A stretch of DNA of 49,729 nt from positions 1 through 49,729 of IMG/VR virus record IMGVR_UViG_3300022818_000040. The stretch is one strand, 5' to 3'. Origin of the DNA: a virus. This document shows positions 8,577 through 18,500 of the stretch, piece by piece. The translations under genes and the position numbers were made by a program. The notes under the pieces were generated by a model. It saw only the letters and a program-made list of their open reading frames with translations, was not told where the DNA came from and made no database searches. Position 1 is the first letter of the stretch; each line of letters begins with the position of its first letter.

Positions 8577-9547
8577 GCCAAATAACCGATATGTTAGCGA
8601 GACTTCGCAGTGTAATAAATGAAACAAGTGCAGGATTCAATGTAGATGCAACGGACTTATATCCTTATCTTGACAGTGGACAGAATTTAGGATATGAAAG
8701 TCTATTAAGGGAACAGAAGCAAATGCGGATGATTAAAGACCCTTATTATGAAGGTGAAGCATTAAAAAGTTTATTAAAGAGTAACGATATAGCTTCGGGA
8801 GTAAAGGCATATATAGTTATAGCTTTTACTACACCCACAGGTGAACTTACATTCACAGCAATAAGTGGCGGTACAGACGGGAATAATATAGCAATATCTT
8901 ATGACGATACAGCTTCGGGTGCAGTAGAGGTTTCAACCGCATATACTACCTCTTGGGTTATAACAGTAAATTGGAAGGGTGGTACTTCTACTTGTCAGGA
9001 TATAATAAATGCTGTAAATGCACACGCAGTAGCAAAGACTTTAGTCTTAGGAACGACAACTACACCAACAGCACTTATATTAACAACGGGTAGGAGTGTT
9101 CCTTTAGCAAATGGAACAGCATCTGCAAACTTTATTCTACCTACGGATTTGATTGAAATACATAGTGTGGAACTTGCAAAAAGCACAGGTATATTTTTAC
9201 CTATAACATATATACCACTTTCATATTTCAGAAAAATGATAGGTGATAGTTATAAGGGACATAATTACGATTCTACTTTACACAAAGGGGAAGTGTTATG
9301 TGCCTTAAATTCGGCAACAACAATTATAACAAGTTTTACAACGTGGGATACTTATTGGGATTATTTAAGAATTTATTACTACGGTAAACCCACAACTATA
9401 TCGGCTTCAACAGGTTGTTTACTGCCTCCGCAATGCTACGAAGCAATAATAGAATTTGCGGCACATTATGTGTGCATAAAAGCAAAAGATTACCAGAGAG
9501 CAGGGCAACATTTACAAAAGGGAATGGGATACATTCAGGGGCTATGA
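8573..9547 (+). CDS. Adaptor-like protein with inserted beta domain
   Basis: 324 residues. The helical start (MSQITDMLARLRSVINETS) and the C-terminal helix (QCYEAIIEFAAHYVCIKAKD) look like a head-tail adaptor. Between them, residues ~80-185 form a Thr/Gly/Ala-rich beta segment with the pattern TAISGGTDGNNIAIS followed by an ITVNWKGG strand and a DIINAVNAH helix. This pattern recurs in many phage structural proteins and in the gene at 9635. It is translationally coupled on both sides (ATGA at 8573 and 9544). Confidence 0.6.
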   Translation: MSQITDMLARLRSVINETSAGFNVDATDLYPYLDSGQNLGYESLLREQKQMRMIKDPYYEGEALKSLLKSNDIASGVKAYIVIAFTTPTGELTFTAISGGTDGNNIAISYDDTASGAVEVSTAYTTSWVITVNWKGGTSTCQDIINAVNAHAVAKTLVLGTTTTPTALILTTGRSVPLANGTASANFILPTDLIEIHSVELAKSTGIFLPITYIPLSYFRKMIGDSYKGHNYDSTLHKGEVLCALNSATTIITSFTTWDTYWDYLRIYYYGKPTTISASTGCLLPPQCYEAIIEFAAHYVCIKAKDYQRAGQHLQKGMGYIQGL

Positions 9548-9627
9548 GAAATGATTTAAAAAATTTTATAGAAAATTTAATTTTAATAATTCTTTTAGGG
9601 TTAATTGTAGCCCTATTATTATGGTAA
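9544..9627 (+). CDS. 27-residue membrane peptide
   Basis: Starts at an ATG overlapping the previous stop (ATGA). The product MRNDLKNFIENLILIILLGL then continues hydrophobically to a Trp end: a short polar head and one transmembrane helix. It may be a real micropeptide of the tail operon or a chance frame. The overlap is the main support. Confidence 0.4.
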   Translation: MRNDLKNFIENLILIILLGLIVALLLW

Positions 9628-9634
9628 AAATAAA

Positions 9635-10657
9635 ATGAACTTAACAGTACAGCAATTAATCGACCTCACAAAGAATGACGTGGGGCAAACCGATTCACAA
9701 AAACTCGATACGGGTGTAATGATAGTCAAGGCATCTCTAACACAAAGAGAAGTTCAGACTGATTTAATGCCTCTGCTTGGTATGAAGTTATTTACCAAGA
9801 GTGCAATATTAACAACAAACAATCCGGTAGTGCCTACTGATTTAAGACCGGAGGCAAATTCTATAATTGATATGAAAGCAAGTATAGGGACAAGGGCAAC
9901 CATAACAGGTAATATCGGCACAGTAAGTAACGTACCTGTGCAGGCAATAATAACAGCATTACAACCCGGAACAGCAGGGAACGGATGGGCTTTTACTTGG
10001 GGTTCTGCAAGTGTGGGGACACGTGGGATTACAATTAACACAACTGCAAAAACCGTTTTAATAACGTGGCAAGGTGATGGGGAACAAGGAACAAATACAC
10101 TTGCAGAAGTAGTAGCACTAATAGCCGCTGATTTATATTTGACAGCTAACTTTACAATCACACTCGGACTTGGGCAAACAGGTACATTACTATTTAATTC
10201 ACCAAAGACAACACTAACAACTGCAACCGGTTCAGCAACAGGATATTATCCTTGCAAGGAATGGACTATTGAAGAAGAAAATCAAAATCAGGAGGACAGT
10301 TACAAAGCGCCTTCAGTAACACAACCTAAATATATAAGACGTGGTGATAGTTCGGGGACACAAAAATTATTCTTCTATCCAACTACAATAAATTATTCTA
10401 CAATATATTATAGGTATAATCTTGCGGAATTAACCGCAGTAACTGATTTACTAACTATACCTACAATATACGAACCATTACTTTACAAAAAGTTCTTAGT
10501 GAATATTTATATTGTATTAAAAGCACAAACCGAAAGCGAAGAAGCAAAAGCGGATTACCAGACAAAAATGAAGAATTTATTTGATTCGTATCAAATGGAA
10601 CTTGCAAGTTTCGTGCAGGAAAAAACAAGACTTCAATCTAATAATCCTCAAAAATAA
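9635..10657 (+). CDS. Adaptor-like protein with the same inserted beta domain
   Basis: 340 residues. The N-terminal helices (TVQQLIDLTKNDVG) and the C-terminal helix (YEPLLYKKFLVNIYIVLKAQ) fit an adaptor. Residues ~105-195 contain ITALQPGTAGNGWAF, a strand like TVLITWQGDG and the helix TLAEVVALIAADLY. They match the insertion in the gene at 8573 in order and spacing. The gene ends 1 nt into the following gene. Confidence 0.55.
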   Translation: MNLTVQQLIDLTKNDVGQTDSQKLDTGVMIVKASLTQREVQTDLMPLLGMKLFTKSAILTTNNPVVPTDLRPEANSIIDMKASIGTRATITGNIGTVSNVPVQAIITALQPGTAGNGWAFTWGSASVGTRGITINTTAKTVLITWQGDGEQGTNTLAEVVALIAADLYLTANFTITLGLGQTGTLLFNSPKTTLTTATGSATGYYPCKEWTIEEENQNQEDSYKAPSVTQPKYIRRGDSSGTQKLFFYPTTINYSTIYYRYNLAELTAVTDLLTIPTIYEPLLYKKFLVNIYIVLKAQTESEEAKADYQTKMKNLFDSYQMELASFVQEKTRLQSNNPQK

Positions 10658-13281
10658 TGCCTGTAAAACAGATAAATAATGACAAGGGTTTATTAAGGCA
10701 GGAGATTGAAGATTTCAGTGGTGGTCTTAACGTAGCAGTTGAACCATCTAAAATAAAAGATACTGAATTTCAAATTCTTGAAAATGCTATTTTATATTCT
10801 TTAGGTAAACTTGGCAATGCGACTAAAAGATATGGTCTCGAAAGATACGATGCAATAACCTCTACAAATGTAATTCAGAATATTTATGAATATATAAAGC
10901 AAGGTTTAAATCCGTTACTTGTAGTAAAAAACGGTGCAAGACTTGATTATAAAGACGGTGCAGGAAGTTACTCGAATATTTCTACTACGGAAGGAACAGA
11001 TAAAGTCAAAATGCTTACACTGAATGATTTACTTTTCATTCTGAATCGTGGTACTTCAGGAAGTCTTATACAGAATAAAGTTTGGGATAGAACGACTTAT
11101 TTAGATTCATCCCCTTTGAACTGTCCTAATACATTTGCTGTGGCTTTAAGGGCAGGGACAGGGCTTACAGCAGAACAGACTTATGCTTATTTGGTAACCT
11201 ATGTTTATGCGGATGGCACTGAAACCCCACCTATGGGACTTGAATTACATAGCGGTCTTATTTATAATCGTTTTCAATTTGGGACTTATGGCGGCAGTTC
11301 ATCTGCCACATCAATAAAAACATCTACTGCAATAGTAGGAAATGTAAGTATATTGCTTACTGATATTCCGATAGGTAACGGACTTGTAGTGAACAGAAAG
11401 ATTTACAGGACAAAGGGAATAGTAGATAATCCTACTACTTTTGATGGTTATTTTTATCTTGACACACTTGATAATAAAACAACTTCTTATATTGATACAA
11501 TACCGGATTCACATATTGCAGTACCTTATGCAGTTGATAATTTGAATCATCATTATATGGCAAAACGTGGTACTGTTCATCAGAGTAGATTATTTTTAGG
11601 AAATCTTACTCTTGATTCAACTGCAATAGATACAACAGTTGTAACTAAAGCTACAACCGCAGGTGCTACAATTGAAGGCGATGGCAGGGCTTATGAAATA
11701 TTTTATAAATTCGCATACTTTGAAAACCTCTTTGACTTCTCACAATTTATGCATCCTTCGGGTTATGATTGGGCTTTGCTTGAATCAAAATATATTTATA
11801 AAACTTCTGCATACACGTTATCAGATAATAACAATGGTGCAACAGGATATGAATTTAATATTCATCAAACCATAGACCCTTACTATCAGCAATATGGTAT
11901 ATTTAGAACTTTACCCGATATTATAATGACTTGTTCAGAAACAGGGGGAACAATAACATTTACTACCAATAATCCTTTCCCTGTAAAAGTTGGAGAGTTT
12001 GTAAATATAAAAGGTGTATTAAATACAATAGGCGGTAGATTTATTCCTGACGGTAAATATGAGATTATAACCAATGTTACAGATGGAACATTTACGGTAG
12101 CAGGAACATCAACAGGGACTTTACAAACCTCGCCTCGTAGTGGTTACGTTAATTCTGACAGATATTATTTTGAAGGTACTTCACAAGCACAAACAATACA
12201 ATCGGTATTAGATAATCAAACTTTTATATACACAGGGGTTTATCCTTCCAGTGACCCAAATGAATATTCAAAAATAACCAATGCAGAAGATAATACAGTA
12301 AATTATAGTTCTATTGTAAAATGGAGTGATACAAATAAAGCACTAACATTCCAATTACTGAATGAAGTAGCAATAGAAAACGCTGACAATGATGAAATAA
12401 CGGGAATACATCAAGGGCAAGACGGACTATTCATTTGGAAGAACAGGAATATTTATAAGTTAATAACTTACGGACAACCCTCTCAATGGTACTATGAAAG
12501 AATAATTGAAAATATAGGTTGTAGTGATACAGGCAATATTAATTCTCTTTGTGAAATGACACAGGGTGAATACATCTGGCAAATGGGAACAAAGTTTTGG
12601 CATTGGCGAGAAGGCACAATGCCTACAATTTGCAGTAATAAAATTCAGACTATCATTGACGGATTCGGTGCAATGACAAATTTAGATGTTTGTTATAATC
12701 CTGCACTGAATTGGGTAATAATGACTTTTACCACGGGAAGTGTCACGGGTAATATCCTTATATATGACTTGAACTTACGAGACGAACAGGGACACGGAAC
12801 GTGGTATGTATTTAAAGCTAATCAAGGTTTCTTGAATTGTGTTTCACCCATAACAACAAAAGCAGGTATTTTATTATTAGGTATGCAAACTGCAATAGTT
12901 CAATATAACAAAAACGGTATTTATGCAGATGTTTTATATTATGGCAATACACCTTCTTATCATACGGGGGAAGCAATAATATTTTCATTAACAACTAAAT
13001 TGTTTGAATATATTTATGCTGACATAGTAAGATTTTTATTAAAAGCAACTACCTCTACATCGGGAACAATTGTAATTAAGATTACTTGTAATAGCACGGA
13101 CAACACTATTTCTTATACGATAACCGCAGTAGATACAAGGGTAAACAGTGGTTTTAATTATCAGCAAACAAAAAAAATGCAGATAAATATAGCAGAAAGT
13201 TCTACAAGTGTTTTCAGTATAAAATACATCGGATTTGATTATACCGAAGTAAGCGAGGAGGATGGCTTTGTCACTTCCTAA
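10657..13281 (+). CDS. Tail stabilisation / nozzle-like protein (P22 gp10-type role)
   Basis: 874 residues, beta-rich. The N-terminus has EDFSGGLNVAVEPSKIKDTE and GKLGNATKRYGLERYD, the start pattern (FSGGLN...I.D.E..N......G.L..R.G) common in phage tail hub/stabilisation proteins that bind below the adaptors. The middle contains repeated beta strands and GIHQGQDGLFIWKNRNIYKL, also typical. It lies after the adaptors and before the internal virion proteins. The family is inferred from pattern and position. Confidence 0.6.
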   Translation: MPVKQINNDKGLLRQEIEDFSGGLNVAVEPSKIKDTEFQILENAILYSLGKLGNATKRYGLERYDAITSTNVIQNIYEYIKQGLNPLLVVKNGARLDYKDGAGSYSNISTTEGTDKVKMLTLNDLLFILNRGTSGSLIQNKVWDRTTYLDSSPLNCPNTFAVALRAGTGLTAEQTYAYLVTYVYADGTETPPMGLELHSGLIYNRFQFGTYGGSSSATSIKTSTAIVGNVSILLTDIPIGNGLVVNRKIYRTKGIVDNPTTFDGYFYLDTLDNKTTSYIDTIPDSHIAVPYAVDNLNHHYMAKRGTVHQSRLFLGNLTLDSTAIDTTVVTKATTAGATIEGDGRAYEIFYKFAYFENLFDFSQFMHPSGYDWALLESKYIYKTSAYTLSDNNNGATGYEFNIHQTIDPYYQQYGIFRTLPDIIMTCSETGGTITFTTNNPFPVKVGEFVNIKGVLNTIGGRFIPDGKYEIITNVTDGTFTVAGTSTGTLQTSPRSGYVNSDRYYFEGTSQAQTIQSVLDNQTFIYTGVYPSSDPNEYSKITNAEDNTVNYSSIVKWSDTNKALTFQLLNEVAIENADNDEITGIHQGQDGLFIWKNRNIYKLITYGQPSQWYYERIIENIGCSDTGNINSLCEMTQGEYIWQMGTKFWHWREGTMPTICSNKIQTIIDGFGAMTNLDVCYNPALNWVIMTFTTGSVTGNILIYDLNLRDEQGHGTWYVFKANQGFLNCVSPITTKAGILLLGMQTAIVQYNKNGIYADVLYYGNTPSYHTGEAIIFSLTTKLFEYIYADIVRFLLKATTSTSGTIVIKITCNSTDNTISYTITAVDTRVNSGFNYQQTKKMQINIAESSTSVFSIKYIGFDYTEVSEEDGFVTS

Positions 13282-13462
13282 AACAAAAGATGATAAAAAA
13301 AATATTGATAATTTAATAAATATGTTCAATGTATTAGAAGCAAAAGTATTGGCACTTGAAACAAAATTAAACGGTGGTACTACAAATGATTATTGGGTTT
13401 CATCTACAAGCGGTGGTGCAGTAACAACTAAATTAACAGTTGTAACAGGAGTGGTAAAATGA
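13262..13462 (+). CDS. Small structural-region protein with coiled coil
   Basis: 66 residues. A Lys-rich start is followed by heptad-like DNLINMFNVLEAKVLALETK, then a Gly/Thr/Ser-rich beta tail. It overlaps the upstream gene by 20 nt but has a strong ribosome-binding site (GAGGAGG just upstream), which decides the start at 13262. Its last codons overlap the next gene by 4 nt. It could be a short fibre or trimerisation protein. Confidence 0.6.
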   Translation: MALSLPKTKDDKKNIDNLINMFNVLEAKVLALETKLNGGTTNDYWVSSTSGGAVTTKLTVVTGVVK

Positions 13463-13797
13463 GATTAACAACGACTGACATAGAACGCAAGAAGTGCTTT
13501 GAATACTTGACAGATAAGGGATTACACCCTATCGCACCTGATTATGTTTATACTGAAAAAGACGGAGTGGTAACAGCTTGTTGCGGAATATTATTAGTTG
13601 GTATGTTAGAACCATTTGCAAGTGATAATAAAATAGACGGACTGCTATTATTTGGTTTTGCACAAGGGATAGTGAGAAATTTCAGTAAGTTCACAGTTGC
13701 TTTTACAGATAAAGAAGAAGTAAAAAGTATTTTAAATCAAATGGATTTTAATAAATGGAGTAAAGATTACTCCGATATTTATATAAAGGAAACTTAA
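13459..13797 (+). CDS. Hypothetical protein, possibly GNAT-like
   Basis: 112 residues, alpha/beta. The segment GVVTACCGILLVGMLEPFAS resembles the small GNAT-like proteins encoded among phage structural genes, but the acetyl-CoA loop is not clear. It overlaps the previous gene (ATGA) and is followed after 2 nt by the next. Treat the fold as a guess. Confidence 0.55.
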   Translation: MRLTTTDIERKKCFEYLTDKGLHPIAPDYVYTEKDGVVTACCGILLVGMLEPFASDNKIDGLLLFGFAQGIVRNFSKFTVAFTDKEEVKSILNQMDFNKWSKDYSDIYIKET

Positions 13798-13799
13798 TT

Positions 13800-14396
13800 A
13801 TGGGCGGTGCAGATATTCCTACAATGGATAAAGTAAACATTAATCCCGCAACACAAGGGAAAGATGGCACTTATGGAATTAACAATAACATTCAAGGCGG
13901 AGAGCAATTACTTGCTTCATTACAGCAAAGAATGAATCAGGGAATAGACCCTAATACATTAAATCAGTGGCGTAATTACGGACAAGGTGCAATCGGTGCT
14001 AACTTCAAAAGTGGTATGGACACAATGAATAATTCAAATCCCAATGCAACATTATCAGGCAAAGCAGGGATGATGGATAAACTTTATCAAGGTAGAGGAC
14101 AGCAACTTGCAGGGCTTGAAAATAATATTTCACAGTCAGACCAAGAAGCAAAAATGAAAAACTATTGGAGTAGTGCAGGTGCAATTCCCGGACTATCACA
14201 AATGGCTTACGGAATAGGTGCAGGTAAATTCGGACAGGATATGCAACGACAATTCGGACAGGCACAAATGAATAACCAATCAATGACAAACCAATATAAT
14301 ATGGAACAGCAGGGTCAATTTGACTGGGGTGGATTACTTGGTAGTCTATTCGGAATAGGCGGGCAATTAGGTTCAGCCGCAATATTGAAACCATAA
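13800..14396 (+). CDS. Gln/Asn/Gly-rich internal virion protein candidate
   Basis: 198 residues, very rich in Gln, Gly, Asn and Met, with a C-terminal hydrophobic/glycine stretch (DWGGLLGSLFGIGGQLGSAA). Composition and place, just before two more large proteins and after the tail nozzle, resemble the small ejected proteins of podoviruses that help build a trans-envelope channel. Inference only. Confidence 0.55.
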   Translation: MGGADIPTMDKVNINPATQGKDGTYGINNNIQGGEQLLASLQQRMNQGIDPNTLNQWRNYGQGAIGANFKSGMDTMNNSNPNATLSGKAGMMDKLYQGRGQQLAGLENNISQSDQEAKMKNYWSSAGAIPGLSQMAYGIGAGKFGQDMQRQFGQAQMNNQSMTNQYNMEQQGQFDWGGLLGSLFGIGGQLGSAAILKP

Positions 14397-14406
14397 GGAG
14401 AAAACA

Positions 14407-15582
14407 ATGGCACAGAATTGGAATAATTTAAATAAAGCATTTTACGGACTATTAAGCGGAGGTCAGCAGATAGGGCAGGGCTTAATGGCAAAGTCTATTT
14501 ACAATGATTCAGCACAGAAATTAAAAGATGCTTATGCAAAGTTATTAAATGATAATATGCAGACAATAAGTACACCTCCGCAGGATAATCCGCAATCGAA
14601 TATATCCGTAGATGCAAATGGCAGACCCACAGCAGGGACAGAAGTCCCTGGCCCTAATACAGCATTTGGGAGTACACAAACTGTTTCTAATCCTACATTA
14701 GATGCAGAGAATAGAGCAGGATTAGTCCAGAATTTATATAATAGCATAATGCCTTTAAGTATGTTAGGGCAATCAGGAAAGGTAGCTTCACAGGGATTAA
14801 GTGCAATGTATGAAGCAATGAATCCTCCGATAGACGACACAAACAGGTATGATTTACATACAGGGGCAAATGGGACTTATCTGATTGATAAACGAAAAGG
14901 AACACATACTTTAGTAGATAAAGCACCGGAAAAACCCACTAAAGAAGAAAATGATGTAATAGTAAAAGAAGGTGATTTAACTAATACTTACAGATATAAT
15001 AAAAGTGAAAAACCATTTATGGAAGATGGTGTAACTCCTAATCCGAAATATAAAACACTTGTGAAAAGTGAGCCAAATTATCATACACCCACGAGTGGCA
15101 GAAGTGGTTATCGTGGTAGTAGTAAAATAAAAACAGAAAATTTAACAAATAAAGAAAAAGAAATTCAAGCGGATTTAGCAACATATAGTAAATATATGGA
15201 AAATCCCGAAGGCAATGCAGAACTAATAAAAGGGGCAAGGGAAAAATATGCAAGTCAAGGAATAAATATTGATGAGGAATATAATAGGTGGCAGTCGGAA
15301 AGTTCAAAGTCCTCTGAACAAGAAGGATTGTTAGGTGATATTGCTAACAGGGAATATGCTAAAAATGAAGCACATAACCAAATTTATGATGAAATAAAAA
15401 TGGATAATTGGTGGAGTGATATGTATGGTGCAAATGATATAAATGAACTCAATGATAAATATAATTATTATGCGGATTATATGAATACAGAATTAAAAAA
15501 TATTGACCCCGATGTATGGAATATGCTGTGGAGTACATTCCAAAAGTCATACGATAATGTTAAAAGAGATAAAAAGTTTTGA
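14407..15582 (+). CDS. Internal virion protein candidate
   Basis: 391 residues. The N-terminal ~60 residues are helical, then a Pro/Asn/Ser-rich linker (~60-95) and a long charged helical C-terminal half. It is second of three consecutive genes whose sizes (198, 391, 1271 residues) and composition mirror podoviral ejection-protein sets. A good ribosome-binding site (AAGGAG) precedes 14407. It overlaps the next gene by 4 nt. Confidence 0.55.
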   Translation: MAQNWNNLNKAFYGLLSGGQQIGQGLMAKSIYNDSAQKLKDAYAKLLNDNMQTISTPPQDNPQSNISVDANGRPTAGTEVPGPNTAFGSTQTVSNPTLDAENRAGLVQNLYNSIMPLSMLGQSGKVASQGLSAMYEAMNPPIDDTNRYDLHTGANGTYLIDKRKGTHTLVDKAPEKPTKEENDVIVKEGDLTNTYRYNKSEKPFMEDGVTPNPKYKTLVKSEPNYHTPTSGRSGYRGSSKIKTENLTNKEKEIQADLATYSKYMENPEGNAELIKGAREKYASQGINIDEEYNRWQSESSKSSEQEGLLGDIANREYAKNEAHNQIYDEIKMDNWWSDMYGANDINELNDKYNYYADYMNTELKNIDPDVWNMLWSTFQKSYDNVKRDKKF

Positions 15583-18500
15583 TAGAGAACAATCCATATT
15601 ATACTCAAGTTAAAGCACCGTCTAAATGGCAAGGGTCTATTGATGACCCGAAACCAACAGGTACGCCTAAAGAAGAAAGTCCTTTAGCAACAAGTGAAGT
15701 TATGACACCTGAACAACCAAAACCCATTGTACCTCCAAAAAGCGAACTATGGCATAGTTTAAATCAAATTTATTTTAAAGATTATCCGAAAAATGAGAAA
15801 GGTGGAATTTCTTTTACTCCCACAAAAGACCAAGAAGCAATATTAAAAACCCGATATGGTATAAGAATAAAAGAAGGTGAAAATAATATCATTTCTAATG
15901 ATGCAATTTTAGATGTAACAGGATTTAATGATTTTTATAAAAAGCATACCGAAACCACACTTGACAAAAAAGGTGAAGAAATAAAGACAGAAGAAATACC
16001 TGTTAAAGCTGAAGCACCTTTGAATATGCAAAATGCACCGAATGAAATGAAGACTCCTGAAGTTTATAAAACAACTTCTTTTTCAAACGAAGGATTAGAA
16101 TATGGTAAAAAATATTTTTCAGACCCTGATATAGGTAAACGTATCAAAACTAACATTGATGAATTTACAGCAGAAAGTTCACAAGCATTTAGCGGATTAG
16201 TTGATAAGTTAGATAACTTTAAAAATCCCGACCCTGAAAAAAGAGATTTAACTGGTGTGGCAAATGATATATTTGATTTATCAATGATGCCTTTTAATGC
16301 AATGTCAAAGACACTTTCGGTAGTGCCGGGTGGTGAAGATGTTAATAAAATATTATTTGCCGTTCCTAATGCAGTGGGAGAGGGTATATATTATGGTACA
16401 GATAAATTATTCCCTGACCTTGATGAAAAATATAAAAAACTTATTACAAATGTAGGTACAGTTGCACTTCTTTACGGAATGGGAAAAGTAGGGAAAATTA
16501 ATACACCCGAATTTAGAACAAAAGTAATGGAGGGAATAAAAACAAATCTACCTAAAATTTGGGATGAGTTAAACAAACCTCTTCCCGGAATGGAAAATGT
16601 TAAAACACAAGGAATAAGCTTTGGGAAAAGTAAAAAAGAAATTGAGGTTTACAGAGGTGAAAGGACGGGGGAGAAACAAGAAAGTAAAGGTCAATGGTTC
16701 ACAACAAAACCCGAAAATGCAGAATGGTATGGTGAAGTAAGTAAAACCAAAATAAACACTGAAAAATTTATTGATTTAACCTCGACTGAAAAACGAAATG
16801 AACTCTTAAAAAATACAGATATACCCGAAGTTCTTTGGGATAAAAATAATGCAGAAGTGCAAAATGCTTTGTACGATGAGGCACAAAAATTAGGGTATAA
16901 AGGAATGATTGTAAAAGATATGTTTTTTGGAAAAGAAGATGTTTCTTATGTATCTTTTGAAAATCTTAAAACAGATAAAATTACTACCGAAGGAATAAAA
17001 CCCGAAGTTCCCAAAGTTGAAGAAGTAAAACCTGAAATAGCAATAGAAAAACTTTATGAAAACAACCTGAAAGAAAAAAGTCTAACAGGTGAGTTACCTA
17101 CTGAACCTTTTACGGAAGATAAATTATTAAATAGAGTTACACCCCCAATGGGTGAAAAACCACAAACAACAAAAGGTTATAACGAGAAAACCTTACACCC
17201 TGATTTAGAAAAATCTATTCCGAATATACTTGACGAAATAACGGAATTCAATAAAATAAGGGGTGAAAGATTAACTAATGAACAAACCAAAAAGGCAAGT
17301 TTAGATTATGCTACTAATCTATCCGATGAAAAGATTATAAGAATGGATAGAGGAACGACTATGAACGCAGTAGAATTAACAGGTTCAAGATTATACGTAG
17401 AGGATAAATTATTAAAACTTAACGATAAAGTAGAAAAACTTTCAAGTGAAGGAAGTCCGATAAATATAAAAGAAAACACACAAGAATTAGCAAAAGATTT
17501 ATATATGTTAATGAAAGTTCAGGCAGTCGGAACAGAAGTAGCAAGAAGTACACAATCAATGCGTATTCGTATAAATGAATCAATGATAAAAGGACTTGAA
17601 AAATTAAACGTAGAGTATGCGAAAATAAACCCTGAACACGCACAAATTTTAAGTGATATACTTCACGATTATAAGAAAGCAAATAATGCAACATTAAAAG
17701 ACAGAATATTTTTCTGGTATTACAATTCAATTCTTTCATCTCCATACACAGACCTTGCTAATGTCACGGGTAACGTAAGTTCATTAGGGTTTGAATTTAT
17801 GTCTCAATTACTCAATCCTTATGCAATAGCAAAAGGTGATTTTGTACCATTATTAAAGGGACTTACAAAGGGTATAAAAGAAGGTTCTATGGAAGCAAAG
17901 TTAGAATTAAAAGGTGAACGGGAAGTTTTAAGTAAATTTGATGATTTAGATAAAAATTATTTTCATAGATATTCATTACACCCTAAATCTACCATAGGAA
18001 AATTTGGCAACGCAATATTACCTACTACAAGATTAGGCGTAGAAGATGCTTTCTTCAGAAAAATATTTGAAGGAGTAGAAGGTGAAGTTTTATCTAACCG
18101 ATTAGCAAAAAAAGAAAAGATTTCTATTGATGATGTAAAAAAGACAATGAAAGAAGTTATGGATAACCCTACCCTTGTTGATTCTAAAAGTAGAGAATAT
18201 AGAAGGTTATACAAGGAAATGAAAAGTTATGCTGATTACGGAGTGTTCCAAACCGAATTAGGAAAATATGGGAAAGCAATTGAATCGCTTTCACAGAATT
18301 ATTTTGTAAAACCTATTATACCTTTTGTTAAAATCGCAACAAATATATTGAAACACGGAATTGATACAACACCATTGGGATTGACTCGACTGTTAGGTGA
18401 AAAGGCAAAAGATATGTCTATGAGAGAAAAAGAACACATAGTAAGGCGTGTTGTTGCAGGAACAGTTTTATATACGGGAATTGGCACTCTAATTGCAAAT

